Below are positions 48,817 through 58,916 of a stretch of DNA of 58,916 bases, piece after piece; the stretch's first letter is position 1, and every line of letters begins with the position of its first letter. The translations under genes and the position numbers were made by a program. The stretch lies in the NCBI RefSeq assembly GCF_022539665.2, contig NW_026712504.1, forward strand, positions 1 to 58,916, given 5' to 3'. The notes under the pieces were generated by a model that worked only from the letters and a program-made list of their open reading frames with translations, was not told the origin of the DNA and made no database searches. The DNA comes from Daphnia carinata (Eukaryota > Arthropoda > Branchiopoda > Diplostraca > Daphniidae).

Positions 48817-49902
48817 CACTCAACAAATCACATTTGACTTAAAGCTTGCAATATTTATTATTCAACAGGTACCTTATTGAATGGAAATTTATTAAAAAAA
48901 TAGATTAAAAACAAATTTAAAAAAAAAAAACTAGCTGCATCTCCAGATTCATTCCATTTTAACAATGATGTTGTAGTTCCATAATAGGACACCTTGACTG
49001 CCTTTATTTCAAAACTAATGGCGAATATCTGAAATTTGCAAACTCACTTACAAATTCATATCAACAAGTGACACGTTACATTCATGTGCTCGCTGAAAAT
49101 TTTACAATCACGCGTTGTTTTCAATTACACGGCAGAGAAATTAAATCTTCTGGAACTATTATACCTTCTAGAGAAACGATGTCACGTTTGAGGTGCATAT
49201 CAGCAGTCAACGAGTTAAACATTTAGCTGCAAGCTCTTGACTGTCAACATATCTTTTAACAGGGTTCACAATCGAGCGAGTGACAACATCCAGTATTCTC
49301 ATTTTATTTTCGATTATTGCAGTATTGCTTCAGGTAAAGTTTACGCTCCCGACCACAATTGGCAATTTACAGTGGATTTCGGAAATTGTGCACCTACGAG
49401 AAGGGGACATGTTAAACTTCAATGAGTACGATTTCTAAACAGAAGCTTTTGTAATTTCATCAGCGTAATGCTAAATCAACGTTGTTGTCCAACTGACGAC
49501 TGATCGTTCGTTTGCCGATTCGTTCTTGACCCATCATCAGATAACAAAGAACAAGTTGTGTAAGAATTTATAACACAAACGAAGTAAAAACTTCAACTGA
49601 TTCTGGCTAGGCTTAACATTTTGCTTTCTTCTTTTCCGTACCTCTTACCATTGGTCGAATAGGAACCGCATGACATTCAAATACCTGGAGTAAGGTTCGA
49701 AAACGTGAACAATATTTCCAACTGCCACCGGCAAGAGTTCAACATTTATTTTTCGAACTTAAAAGGACTGGAATAAAATTGCAGTCAGTATGAAAAAGCA
49801 AACGGATGGCAAATCGTGAGCCGAGGGTGGAAGAAGGGGGGGGGGGAGCTGCAGGCAGGGAGAAAACGAGAGCAGACACTTAATACTAGACTTCACCTAT
49901 TA

Positions 49903-49931
49903 CCGTCCTGGGACGGGCCGCCATATACTAG
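49903..49931 (+). terminator. Helitron A 3' terminal hairpin and CTAG end
   Basis: A 6-bp stem with a 2-nt loop, then 11 nt, then CTAG. In the Helitron rolling-circle model this hairpin is the signal that ends strand transfer. A G-run (about 49837-49847) lies about 60-70 bp upstream in both Helitrons here. Confidence 0.9.
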
Positions 49932-52900
49932 TCTACTATCTTTATAAAAGCCAAAGGTCTATTTGTGGGAGGAGTTTGTTTGTGTATCTGTCTGTGTGTT
50001 TGTCCGAAAAACCTAACGGCGTGCGCACGCCGTCATTGGTTCGCGAGCAGTCACGTGTCGTTTTTCTACCTGCTAAAAGTTTCGACTACCTGAAAAAAGG
50101 TTTAAACTGCCTTTGGCAAGGCTTAACTTTTTCCTTTCATTTTACCATCCGTTTTTTCATTGGTCGTTGTGACATCACGTGCTTTTTTCTACCTGGAAAG
50201 AGGTTCGACTACCTGAAAAAAGGTTTAAACTGCCTTTGGCGAGGCTTAACATTTTCTTTTCCTTTCGGTATCCCTTTTGCCATTGGTGGTGTTGACATCA
50301 CGTGCTTTTTTCTACCTGGAAAAAGGTTCGACTACCTGAAAAAGGGTTCGACTACCTGAGAAAAGGTTCGACTACCTGGGAAAAGGTTCGACCTGCCGCG
50401 GGGTAAGCTTAACCTTTTATTTCGTTTCCACTTTTCCCTTTAATTAGTCATTCCCAACCTTCGCATTCCGCATTTTAGCAATTCGTTTCCACTATCATTG
50501 ACACATTGGCGTCAGACGAAAAACAGCCACCGTGATTTAAACAACAAACAACACAAAACTTTCTGCTGTGATATCTTAATTGGGGTAAGCGATTTAATAG
50601 AACACATTTATAAAAATCTGCATATCTGATTTGCAACCTAATTTTTACTTTACGATGAACAGGTGATAATTTATTGGACAGTAGTAGTGTGGTTTAGTGT
50701 GAGCTGGTTAATCTCAGCTCGCTCAAAAATAAAGCCATTTGATGTATTGCAGTGAAGAAATGTATTCCTTTCCTGCACGTTTTAATAGGTAACATGATAC
50801 ATTCAAATATTTATGACTCATTTGCAGAAGTAAGTAGTTCATCACCCTAAAGTTATTTTGTTCAACTTTTCCAACAACGTCCAAGTGAAAGTGCTCTGCC
50901 TCCCTATTTTAATTCTATTTTAAAATGTATCGATGCTTCAGTTGACTAATTGGCTGCCTTTTACATTTACAGAAAGATAGTGGCTACAGCTGAAGATCAC
51001 AGATTTTTTCGCTTACATCTGAGCAACTGAAAGCAATGTCACCTCATTGGTATACAACACTCGATAACTAATGTTTAACATAAAGCTTAGCAAGACGTGT
51101 ATGACTCTAACCTTTCAATATTTATTTGTCAACAGGTACTTCAGGAAACCTGCAGGTATTAGCATACAACAACAACAACCATCCATAACCACCAGTGTTG
51201 AACTTTGTTAACATTCCAAGTGAACAGGCTCTGCACTTCCATTTCAGTTCTTGTTCAACATGTGTTGATGGTTAGGTAAGCAAATAGAGTATTGTTTCTG
51301 TTTACTAAAAGGCAGTGTGGCTTCTTCATAATCACACGAATTTTATCAAATTTGAAGCATTCCTTGAGCCGCATTAGTTTTATTTTATTTAGGTTCGACT
51401 ACCTTCGAAAAGGTTCCGAATACCTGAGAAAAGTTCGACCTGCCGCCGGCTCGGCTTACCCTTTTGCCTTTTCCCGTTTTCCCTTTAATTAGTCATTCCA
51501 AACCACCGCATTTTTCTATCCGTTTCCACCATCGTTGACACATTGTCGTCAGACGAAATTGAGCCGACATTCAGCCAACTCATTGTACACAAAAACGTCC
51601 TGCTGTCATATTTTAACTGGGATAAGCTATTTCTTGTAACACATTTCTTTCAAACATTCTACATTTCTTATTTTTTAACGTGGTTTTCATTTGAACAGGT
51701 GATAATTTATTGGACAATAGTATGGTTGAATGTCTCCCAGCTCGCCGAAAAGAAAGCCTCTGGATATATATATTGCTGTGAAAAATTTTATCCTCTTCCT
51801 CCACATTTACATAGGTAACATCTTACATTCAAATCAGCATGACTCACTTGCAGATGGTAGCGTTCAACTATATTCATCACCCCCAAATTAACTGTGTTTA
51901 ATTTTTTCAACCTCATACAGTTGAAAGGGCTCTGCATTTCTACCTCAAAGTTATTTTAAAATTTGTCTTTGACTAATTGGCTATTGCTTACATTCACAGA
52001 AAGACAATGGCTTCATCTGAAGATCACAAATTTCTTCCCGCTTACATCTGGTCAACTAAAAGCAATGTGAACCTCATAGGTGAACAGCACTCGGTAAGTT
52101 ATATTTTATGTAATAAGCATAGCATGGCATGTTTGATTTAAAGAATTCAATTTTTATTTCTCAACAGGTACCTCATCAAACCTGCAGATATTAGCATTCA
52201 ACAAGAACCACCACCCACAACATGCAGTATTTAACTTTGTCACCCTGTTCCAGTTGAACTGGCTCTGCACCACCACTTCAGTTCTTATTCAACACGTGTT
52301 TATGTTTTGGTAAACAAATTGACCGTTGTTTACGTTTACAAAAAGACAGTTTGGCTTCAACTGAATTACCCAAATTTTTCAATATTTACAGGAAGTATTC
52401 TCTTACTTTCATTCTGCAAATTTCTCAGGCACATTTCATTTGCCACTTTGAAAGTGAACTACTACGCGAGGATGGGCTGCTGATCAATCAAAAGAAATAC
52501 CAAACGCACAGGTATGAAGCATTCAACAAGTCAAGTTTTATTTAAAGCTTTCAGTGGTTATTTGTCAACAAGGGCCCCATTGAAGCGGGCATTCGACAAA
52601 TTCCACCACTCTAAACCAACGGCGTTTAACTTTTTCAACATCTTCCAGACGAAAGGGCTCTGCATATTCAGCTGTTAATAACTGACTAGGGTGACCAATT
52701 TCTGTTAGCACATTTCTTTAGAACGCGTGTTCAACCTGGTATAATAACAGTTTTAACCAAGTGATAATGGTTTTTCTTTCCGTCTGAGCAAACTAAACTC
52801 CTACTGAACTACAACGTATGTGAGATTCACCGGTTCAAAGCACTAAACCAGTCGCATACGACTTAAAGCTCTCGGGGTTTATTTGTCAACAGGTAGCTCA

Positions 52901-55622
52901 TTCAAACATTCACGTTTAAAGTACTCAACAAGTAATACTCTCAGAATCCAGTTTTTTTCAACACCTTCCGGTTGAAAGGGCTTAGCATTTTTTGCTTCAG
53001 TTCTATTTTAACGTGCATTTATGTTTTTTTGCACTGCTTTGCTGTCTTAATTTACAAACAGACTGTGGCTTTATCGAAAAACCTCACATTTTCCCGTTTA
53101 CAAGCATTCCATTGAATTGCAATCTGCAAATTTAGCAGACACGCCTCATTTGCAACTCCGAGAGGGAAAAGCTAGGTTAGGATGGACTGCTGGTACATTA
53201 AAAGAAATATCATCCTTTTAAGTAGACAGCACTCGATAAGTAACGTTTGAAGTAAATCTTTCAATGTTTATTTGTAATTAGATACCTCATCGATACGGGC
53301 AGATGTTGAGGTTCAACAAGTCCTACCACTCTTAACCTATGGTGTGTAACTTTTCCCATACATTTCAGGTGATGGGCTCTTCATTTCCACATCAATTGTA
53401 TTTTAAAATGTGTTGGTTCTTTTCTTTACCAATTTTGGCTGTTAGTATGCGTTTACATAAAGACATTGTGGCTTCTTTATTTGAAGATCACAAATTTTCT
53501 CACGTTTACAGATGAAGCATTCATTGGTTTATATTCTGCAAATTTTACAGGCCGACTTCATTTGCAACTTTGAAACTGAAGAGCTACTCGAGAATGGACT
53601 GCTGATGGACTACAAGAAATACCAAACTCACAGGTGACAAGCATTCAACAAGTCACGGTTTATTCAAAGCTTTCAGTAGTTATTTGTTAACAGGTGCCAC
53701 ACTGAAGCGTGCAGATGTTGGCATACAGCGAGTTCCACCACTCTCAAACAACGGCGTTTAACGTTTTCAACCCATCCAGGTTAAGGGGATATACACTTTT
53801 GCTTCAGTTCTTTTTCAACATAACTTGTGGTTTTGGTTTACCGTTTTGGCTGTTGTTTGCGTTTAAAAAAACATACCGTTTCTTAATTTGAAGATCACAC
53901 ATTTTCTCATGTTTACAGATGAAGAATTCGTTGACTTGCATGCTGCAATTTTCACAGGCACACTCCATTTGCAATTTTCGAAGTTAAGAGCTGCGTTTTC
54001 AACCAGGTGACTACAGTTTTCTTTGACGTCGTGCTCGCCCAAAATGATGCCTAAAGCTAAGCTAATTTAAACCACAACTAAAATACAACAAATGTGAAGC
54101 TCACACGCGCAAAGCACTCAACCAGTCTCATATGTCATGAAGCTTTCAGTGCTTATTTGTCAACAAGTAGCTCATTGAAATATGCAAATCATACCATTCA
54201 CCAAGTACTACTTTCAACCAACAACATTCAGTTTTTTTAACGTCTGCCGGATGAAAGGGCTCTGCGTTGATCATTTCAGTTCTAATTTAACATGCGTTAC
54301 TATATTTCTTTCACTCCTTTGCTGTTGTTAAAATTAAAAGAAGACGGTGGCTTAATCTGAACGCTGAATGGTGAAACACTGAATGGTGAACTGGTGTAGC
54401 ATATATTTGAGTTGCATTGTGCAAATTTCAGAAGCATAGTTTCATTCGCAACTTTGAAAGTGAAAAGCTGCGCGAGGATCGACTGCTGATCAACCAAAAG
54501 AAATGTCACAGGTTCGAAGCACACAACAAATCACACTTGACTTAAAGCTTGCAATATTTATTATTGAACAGGTTCCTTATTGAATGATAATTCTTTAAAA
54601 AAATTTATAAAATTTTTTTTAACTTAACGAGCTGCATCTCCAGTTCTACTCCATTTTAACAATGATGTTATAGTTCAATAACAGGTCAATGCCTGTATTT
54701 GGGAATTAATGGCCAATTTCTGAAATATGCAAATTCAGTTACAACTTCATATCAACGAGTCTCACATTATGTTCATGTGCTCGCTGAAAATTTTACAATC
54801 ACACTTTGTTTTCGATTACACGACAGAAACATTAAATCTTCTGGAACTATTATGCATTCTAGAGAAACGATATCTTAAGTCTGATGTGCATTGAGCAGTC
54901 AACGAGTTTAACATGCAGCTGCAAGCTCTTGAATGTCGCATCTTTCAACAAGGTTCACAATCGAGCAAGTAACACCATCCAGTATTCTCATTTAATTTTT
55001 GATTATTGCAGTAATGTTTCAGATAACGTTTACGCTCCTGACTAAAATTGGTAATTGACAGTGGATTCCGGAAATTGGTCATATATGAGAAGGAGAATTC
55101 ATTCAATGAGTACGGTTTAAACCCGAAACGTTTGCGATTTCATTAGCGTAATGCTAAATCAACGCTGTTATACAACTGACGAATGAACGTTTGTTTGCCG
55201 ATTCATGCGTGACCCATCACCAGATAGCAATGGAAAGGTTGTGTAAGGATTGATAACACAAAAATAGCAAAAACTACAACTGGCACTAGCGATAGGCTTA
55301 ACATTTTGCCTACCCCTTTTTCGTCCCTCCTACCATTGATCGAATAGGAATAGCGTGACATTGAAATACCTGGAGTAGGGTTCGACAACCTGAAACACAT
55401 TTCCAACTGCCACCGGCAAGTGCTTAAACATTTTTTCTTTCGAAGTTAAACGAACTGGAGTAAAACTGCATGCAGGATGAAAACGCAGATAGACGGAAAA
55501 TCGCGAATCGAGGCCGGAAATTGGGGGGGGGGGCTTGCCTACAGGACGAGAGAAAACGAAGTGCAGACACTAAATACTAGAATTCACCTATTACCGTCCT
55601 GGGACGGGCCGCCATATACTAG
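49932..55622 (+). mobile_element. Non-autonomous Helitron B (5.7 kb), head-to-tail with Helitron A
   Basis: It begins TCTACTATCTTTATAAAAGC at the base after Helitron A's CTAG and ends in its own hairpin (55594-55607) and CTAG (55619-55622), followed by T of the KDZ target. It has the same interior repeat family and 5' subterminal GGTTCGACTACCTG repeats as Helitron A. Near the 5' end is a perfect 18-bp palindrome ACGGCGTGCGCACGCCGT (50016-50033). No transposition protein encoded. A second block of the 5' type sequence (GGTTCGACTACC near 51394, then TCAGACGAAATTGAGC) lies inside, so the interior is itself a mosaic. Confidence 0.88.
55594..55622 (+). terminator. Helitron B 3' terminal hairpin and CTAG end
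   Basis: The same hairpin CCGTCCTGGGACGG and CTAG spacing as at 49903-49931, followed by TATTTATATC of the KDZ flank. Confidence 0.9.
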
Positions 55623-58600
55623 TATTTATATCATATTCAATCTCTCCAGTACAACTTCAAAAAGATATTTATTCGTTATCAGACCAGTTGTCGGACGTTT
55701 CCTCATCAGACGAATCTTCTAGGATTTCTAAATCTGAAAAGTTGTAGTCATGCTCATTATTAGTTTCTTCCCTTATGAAATTTTTTGAGGTGGGAGAAAT
55801 TAAACTCCTTGTGCCAGTTTTATCTACAAATTGTTCGTCGATTTCATGAAATGTAGTAACAGCAGAAGTTAACATTTCATTCAGCCTAGCTAATTCTTGC
55901 GATATAAGAACGGCCTTTTGTTGCGCGATTCTATACTCTTTTAATGTTGAACTAGTTGACGTTATCAAAGAAACATGTGACTTTGTTTCTGTTTCGAGTA
56001 AGACTTTCTGTTCCATGATAGAATTAACGAAGTTGCGCATCTCTTTTTCTGACTGCAACACTTCTTCCTTTGATCGCAATAGCAACATCCAATTATCGAT
56101 TATCTGGAATTGTTCGTGAAAGGTCACTAAAAGAAAAATATATTTTTAGGACGTTTTTAAATTATTTGAGCGAATGCAGGAATACTTTTTGTTTTGGTTG
56201 TAGATGGCTCAGAGTTTTGCCACGGAAAGTGACCATTCAGCAAGTGGTCTTTGTTAATGTTGTACTTCGAGTTTGTAGTAATGAACGCCACAAGTTCCGT
56301 GATTTTCTTCGACAACAGCATCATTGCCTTTCTGATTTTTATCCTTTGTCCAGATGTTGTGGCAATCCTAGAGACTCGACTTTTAAGAATTTTGATATGC
56401 GCGTTATATCCTTCCAGCGTCTTTTGAGCCATTTCTAACGGAGATTCTGCATCTTTGTTTTTTTTTCCTCCCCGCTTTATAGGAATAAATGAATTAACTT
56501 TCAGATACGTTTTAAATTAAGCAGCTTCAATGATACCTTTGTATTCTTCGGCCGTCTTCCTGAGTTCCTCAAGAAGTCTGGGAAGCTCCTCAGATTTTAA
56601 ATGATAGTTTTCGAAATCACTTTTAAGCTGCTTACTTGAAACCTTTATTTGGTTTAAAGCCTAAAAAGTGAATTTATAAAGGTTGAACGTGGCATAAAGC
56701 AAATGAGAAATTCCATACTCTCTCTCTTCTTTTAACAAGTTGGTGGACCATTCCTTTTTCCTTTTGTACGTTCCAGAATAGAACAGCAGCAGTTATATGG
56801 TCCCTGCGATCTTGAGAATAATAGTAAGGGCAATTCTATGTGTAATTGTTGGTTACAATAAATAAAGTTATATAATTACTTGCTTTTCCCATGTGTTTCG
56901 TTACGCTACCATATCTTGACATTTTAGAGAACACTTGTTCCTGCTCTTCTCCAAGTGTCAGGGCAGCATTCAACATCCAATGCCCAACCCAGAGAATCTA
57001 AAATTGAAAGTTTTCTTGTAAAACATAGTTTATTTATAAAAATTTAATTATTTACCTGACAGTACCATACGTGCACCTTTGCATGCATTCTTCCAAGAAA
57101 TGGTTTCATGTCTTCAGTCATCGACTTAAATTCAGGGAAGAGTAGCGCAACTTTTTGAGCCCACTTCCAATAACGGCATATGACATCGCCACAAAGGAAA
57201 GAGCATTTTTTTTCCGGAAGATCAACGTGCATAAAATGAGTGTGACGAAAAGTTTCTCCTTGATGCATATTAACCGCCTTGTCAACAATGCCGTGTCTGC
57301 ATGTTCGCATCATAATTCCAGTTTCATCCAATTTCTTATGTTTTCCTGCATCGGATCTTGCTGCCTTGAAAATTGAATCACCACAAGTTTCACTTGATTT
57401 GCTCTGTAAAAAAAAAGTTATTACCCTGGTCAAAAAATAAATCCTACTGGTTGTACCTTAACGAGTTTAGAGTCAATCAACGACTATTGTTTCTCCATGT
57501 CTTCATCATAAGCGATAACTGCATTTCCATACAAAGATGTCTGGTTTAATCTGCGGGTTGAAAACATACATGCATATTTCCAATAAAAATTTTTGCAAAA
57601 TAACAATTACTGTACCCCGTAGCGGAAAGCAGGCGATAAAGTTTGAAATTTCCATCCGGATGAGAAGCAAGCATACTACCTTTACAACTGAAACAAAGTT
57701 TTTTATCCCGTAATTTGATTTTGCTGTCGATAAGGTGTATAAAATATTCATAGTGACGGCTGGCATTCTGGAAATGAATTTTGTTGATTGGCTTGAACTG
57801 CAAATTCAAATTTTGATGGATATTAATTAACTAAATAAGTTTTCATCATAATTACCGGTTTAAACCCTTCAAACAGCATCTCGAGGGTTTCTAAAAATTT
57901 GTTTAGTGAGGTTCCAGGCATATTGTGTTTGGTAAGGTACCAAAACCGCAATAAATCCACTGAAAATAAGTAGGATATGTTATTAGGATCTCCTGGCCAG
58001 AATCCAGAACAAATGTAATCTACGATTGAGGCTTTTTCGACAAATTTGCAATTAGAACAGGAGAATCTTGTTGATTTTAAATCAAATCGACCTATATTTC
58101 AAGGAGATTAATACGTAAACTGTATTTATGATTTCTTAAAATACCATCTTTAGTTATAGCTGCTATGTATTCATCGCCTGGTAGTATTTCCAACTGGTTT
58201 TGGCATTCACAGTTGGAGCATTTTTGAGGTCTAAAGCAAAGAACTGGAATGTCTATAACAAAAAAGATAAGATTATTGATGCCTTACAACTTCTATTATT
58301 TAAAACCTTTTGAAAAAAGTTCGCCATTTGCATTGACAAATTGATGGAGAAGCAAGTGCGTCGAAGTTGTTGCCGTAGCTAATGTCCGGTGATGAAACAA
58401 ATTAGTTTCATGTTGTTTTAAATCACAGTTTCCGCAATAGAAAATGGCACAACTATTGCATCGAATGGCATAATTTGCCAATTCACAACCACATTTTCCA
58501 CAAGACGAACCATAAAATGCCTGGCTGGCTAAAACGTCATTAAGAAGGCTTTTAAAGACGTCTTTCCAAGCATTTTCCGTTGATTCCACTCGTTCTTTCC

Positions 58601-58916
58601 AAGTTTTCGTTGGTCGTTCAGCTGTCACATCATTTTCTGCTACTTTTATGCCTTCAAACACATTTTGAAGACAACCTGCTTGTACAATCTTTATAAATCT
58701 TTTGAAGAGCGAAACACACAGAAAAAGATAAACTCTGTAACTCACTCAGTCCACCGATAGTTTCCATATACTCTTTAAAAGACAAAGAAGAGGCAACAGC
58801 ATCTTCCTCTGTGTCTGGAATACTTGAATTTTTATCTTTTCCTGTAAACAAACGATGAAGAAACAAATTCACAAAATACAACAAACAGGCACCGGAAACA
58901 TATTTATGAATATATA
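55623..58916 (-). mobile_element. KDZ copy 3, transposase part (inverted), runs off the window
   Basis: Near-identical reverse complement of about 15939-12650 of copy 1, continuing the element interrupted at 42031. The left TIR would lie beyond 58916. Confidence 0.93.
55669..58916 (-). pseudogene. KDZ transposase copy 3 with a nonsense change
   Basis: It has the same exon series as 12365-15893, from the stop near 55669 to within intron 1. Differences from copy 1 include a TAG codon (complement at 57484-57486) where copy 1 has a Gln codon in exon 7, and an Asp to Ala change a few residues after the CRYWKW segment (near 57158). The stop precedes the LDETG catalytic region, so this copy should not make active transposase. 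Exon 1 is outside the window. Confidence 0.75.

Larger units (their letters stand above)
42032..49931 (+). mobile_element. Non-autonomous Helitron A (7.9 kb)
   Basis: Starts with TCTACTCTC after an A and ends with CTAG at 49928-49931, preceded by the hairpin CCGTCCTGGGACGG (49903-49916): canonical Helitron termini with AT target. The 5' subterminal zone has many GGTTCGACTACCTGAAAAA-like repeats and CATCACGTG motifs. The interior is degenerate repeats of roughly 200-450 bp (blocks such as AACAGGTGCCTCATTGAAACG, TTTCAGTTCTATTTTAA, GTTGCATTCTGCAAATTTC) with a 2.3-kb duplication. No Rep/helicase and no long ORF, so it must rely on another element. Confidence 0.88.

Noticed and set aside
45214-55406. 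Short ORFs (60-127 codons) within the Helitrons
   Set aside because: They follow degenerate DNA repeats, are not shared in frame between repeat units, and show no domain; no Rep/helicase motif was found.

Overview
The window looks like metazoan nuclear DNA, most likely from an arthropod and possibly a crustacean such as Daphnia (inference). It is AT-rich, the genes are split by 60-120 bp GT-AG introns, and nearly everything is mobile or repetitive DNA. No rRNA, tRNA, CRISPR or bacterial operon was seen.

Layout: (1) 1-5533 is the 3' part of a Ty3/Gypsy-type retroelement: an integrase broken by single-base frameshifts, a broken env-like gene with ricin-lectin-like motifs, two long poly(A) tracts bracketing an antisense spliced ORF, and a possible 3' LTR start. 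(2) 5534-12046 is a very homogeneous 70-bp satellite. (3) 12051-20576 is a complete KDZ-superfamily DNA transposon with terminal inverted repeats. It carries a ~13-exon transposase, a foldback repeat of about 0.9 kb, a gene made of tandemly duplicated exons, and a convergent antisense accessory gene. (4) 20577-23230 is a scrambled, both-strand version of the satellite, followed by a clean array to 28266. (5) 28267-32119 is a truncated, inverted second KDZ copy, interrupted at its left-hand limit by a Helitron 5' end (32120-~33955). (6) ~33956-39584 is an island holding a two-exon coiled-coil gene, then fragments of three unrelated genes on one strand (an RFX-like Ser/Pro-rich protein, transportin/TNPO1 and the exoribonuclease XRN1), then a leader-like region with serial hairpins. 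(7) 39585-42031 and 55623-58916 are one inverted third KDZ copy. Two head-to-tail Helitrons (42032-49931 and 49932-55622) split it 3' of the transposase stop.

How the parts fit: the first KDZ copy preserves the empty target site of the Helitron insertion, so the Helitron borders can be read to the base (A|TC...CTAG|TC...CTAG|T). Copies 2 and 3 share that insertion point and form direct repeats about 9.9 kb apart, so a segmental duplication, or an assembly join of alternative haplotypes, is part of the history. The captured exons keep their introns, so they were moved as DNA and not by reverse transcription. The most novel-looking biology is the KDZ element's two extra genes, the lectin-like motifs in the env-like protein, and the exon-shuffled island next to the Helitron.
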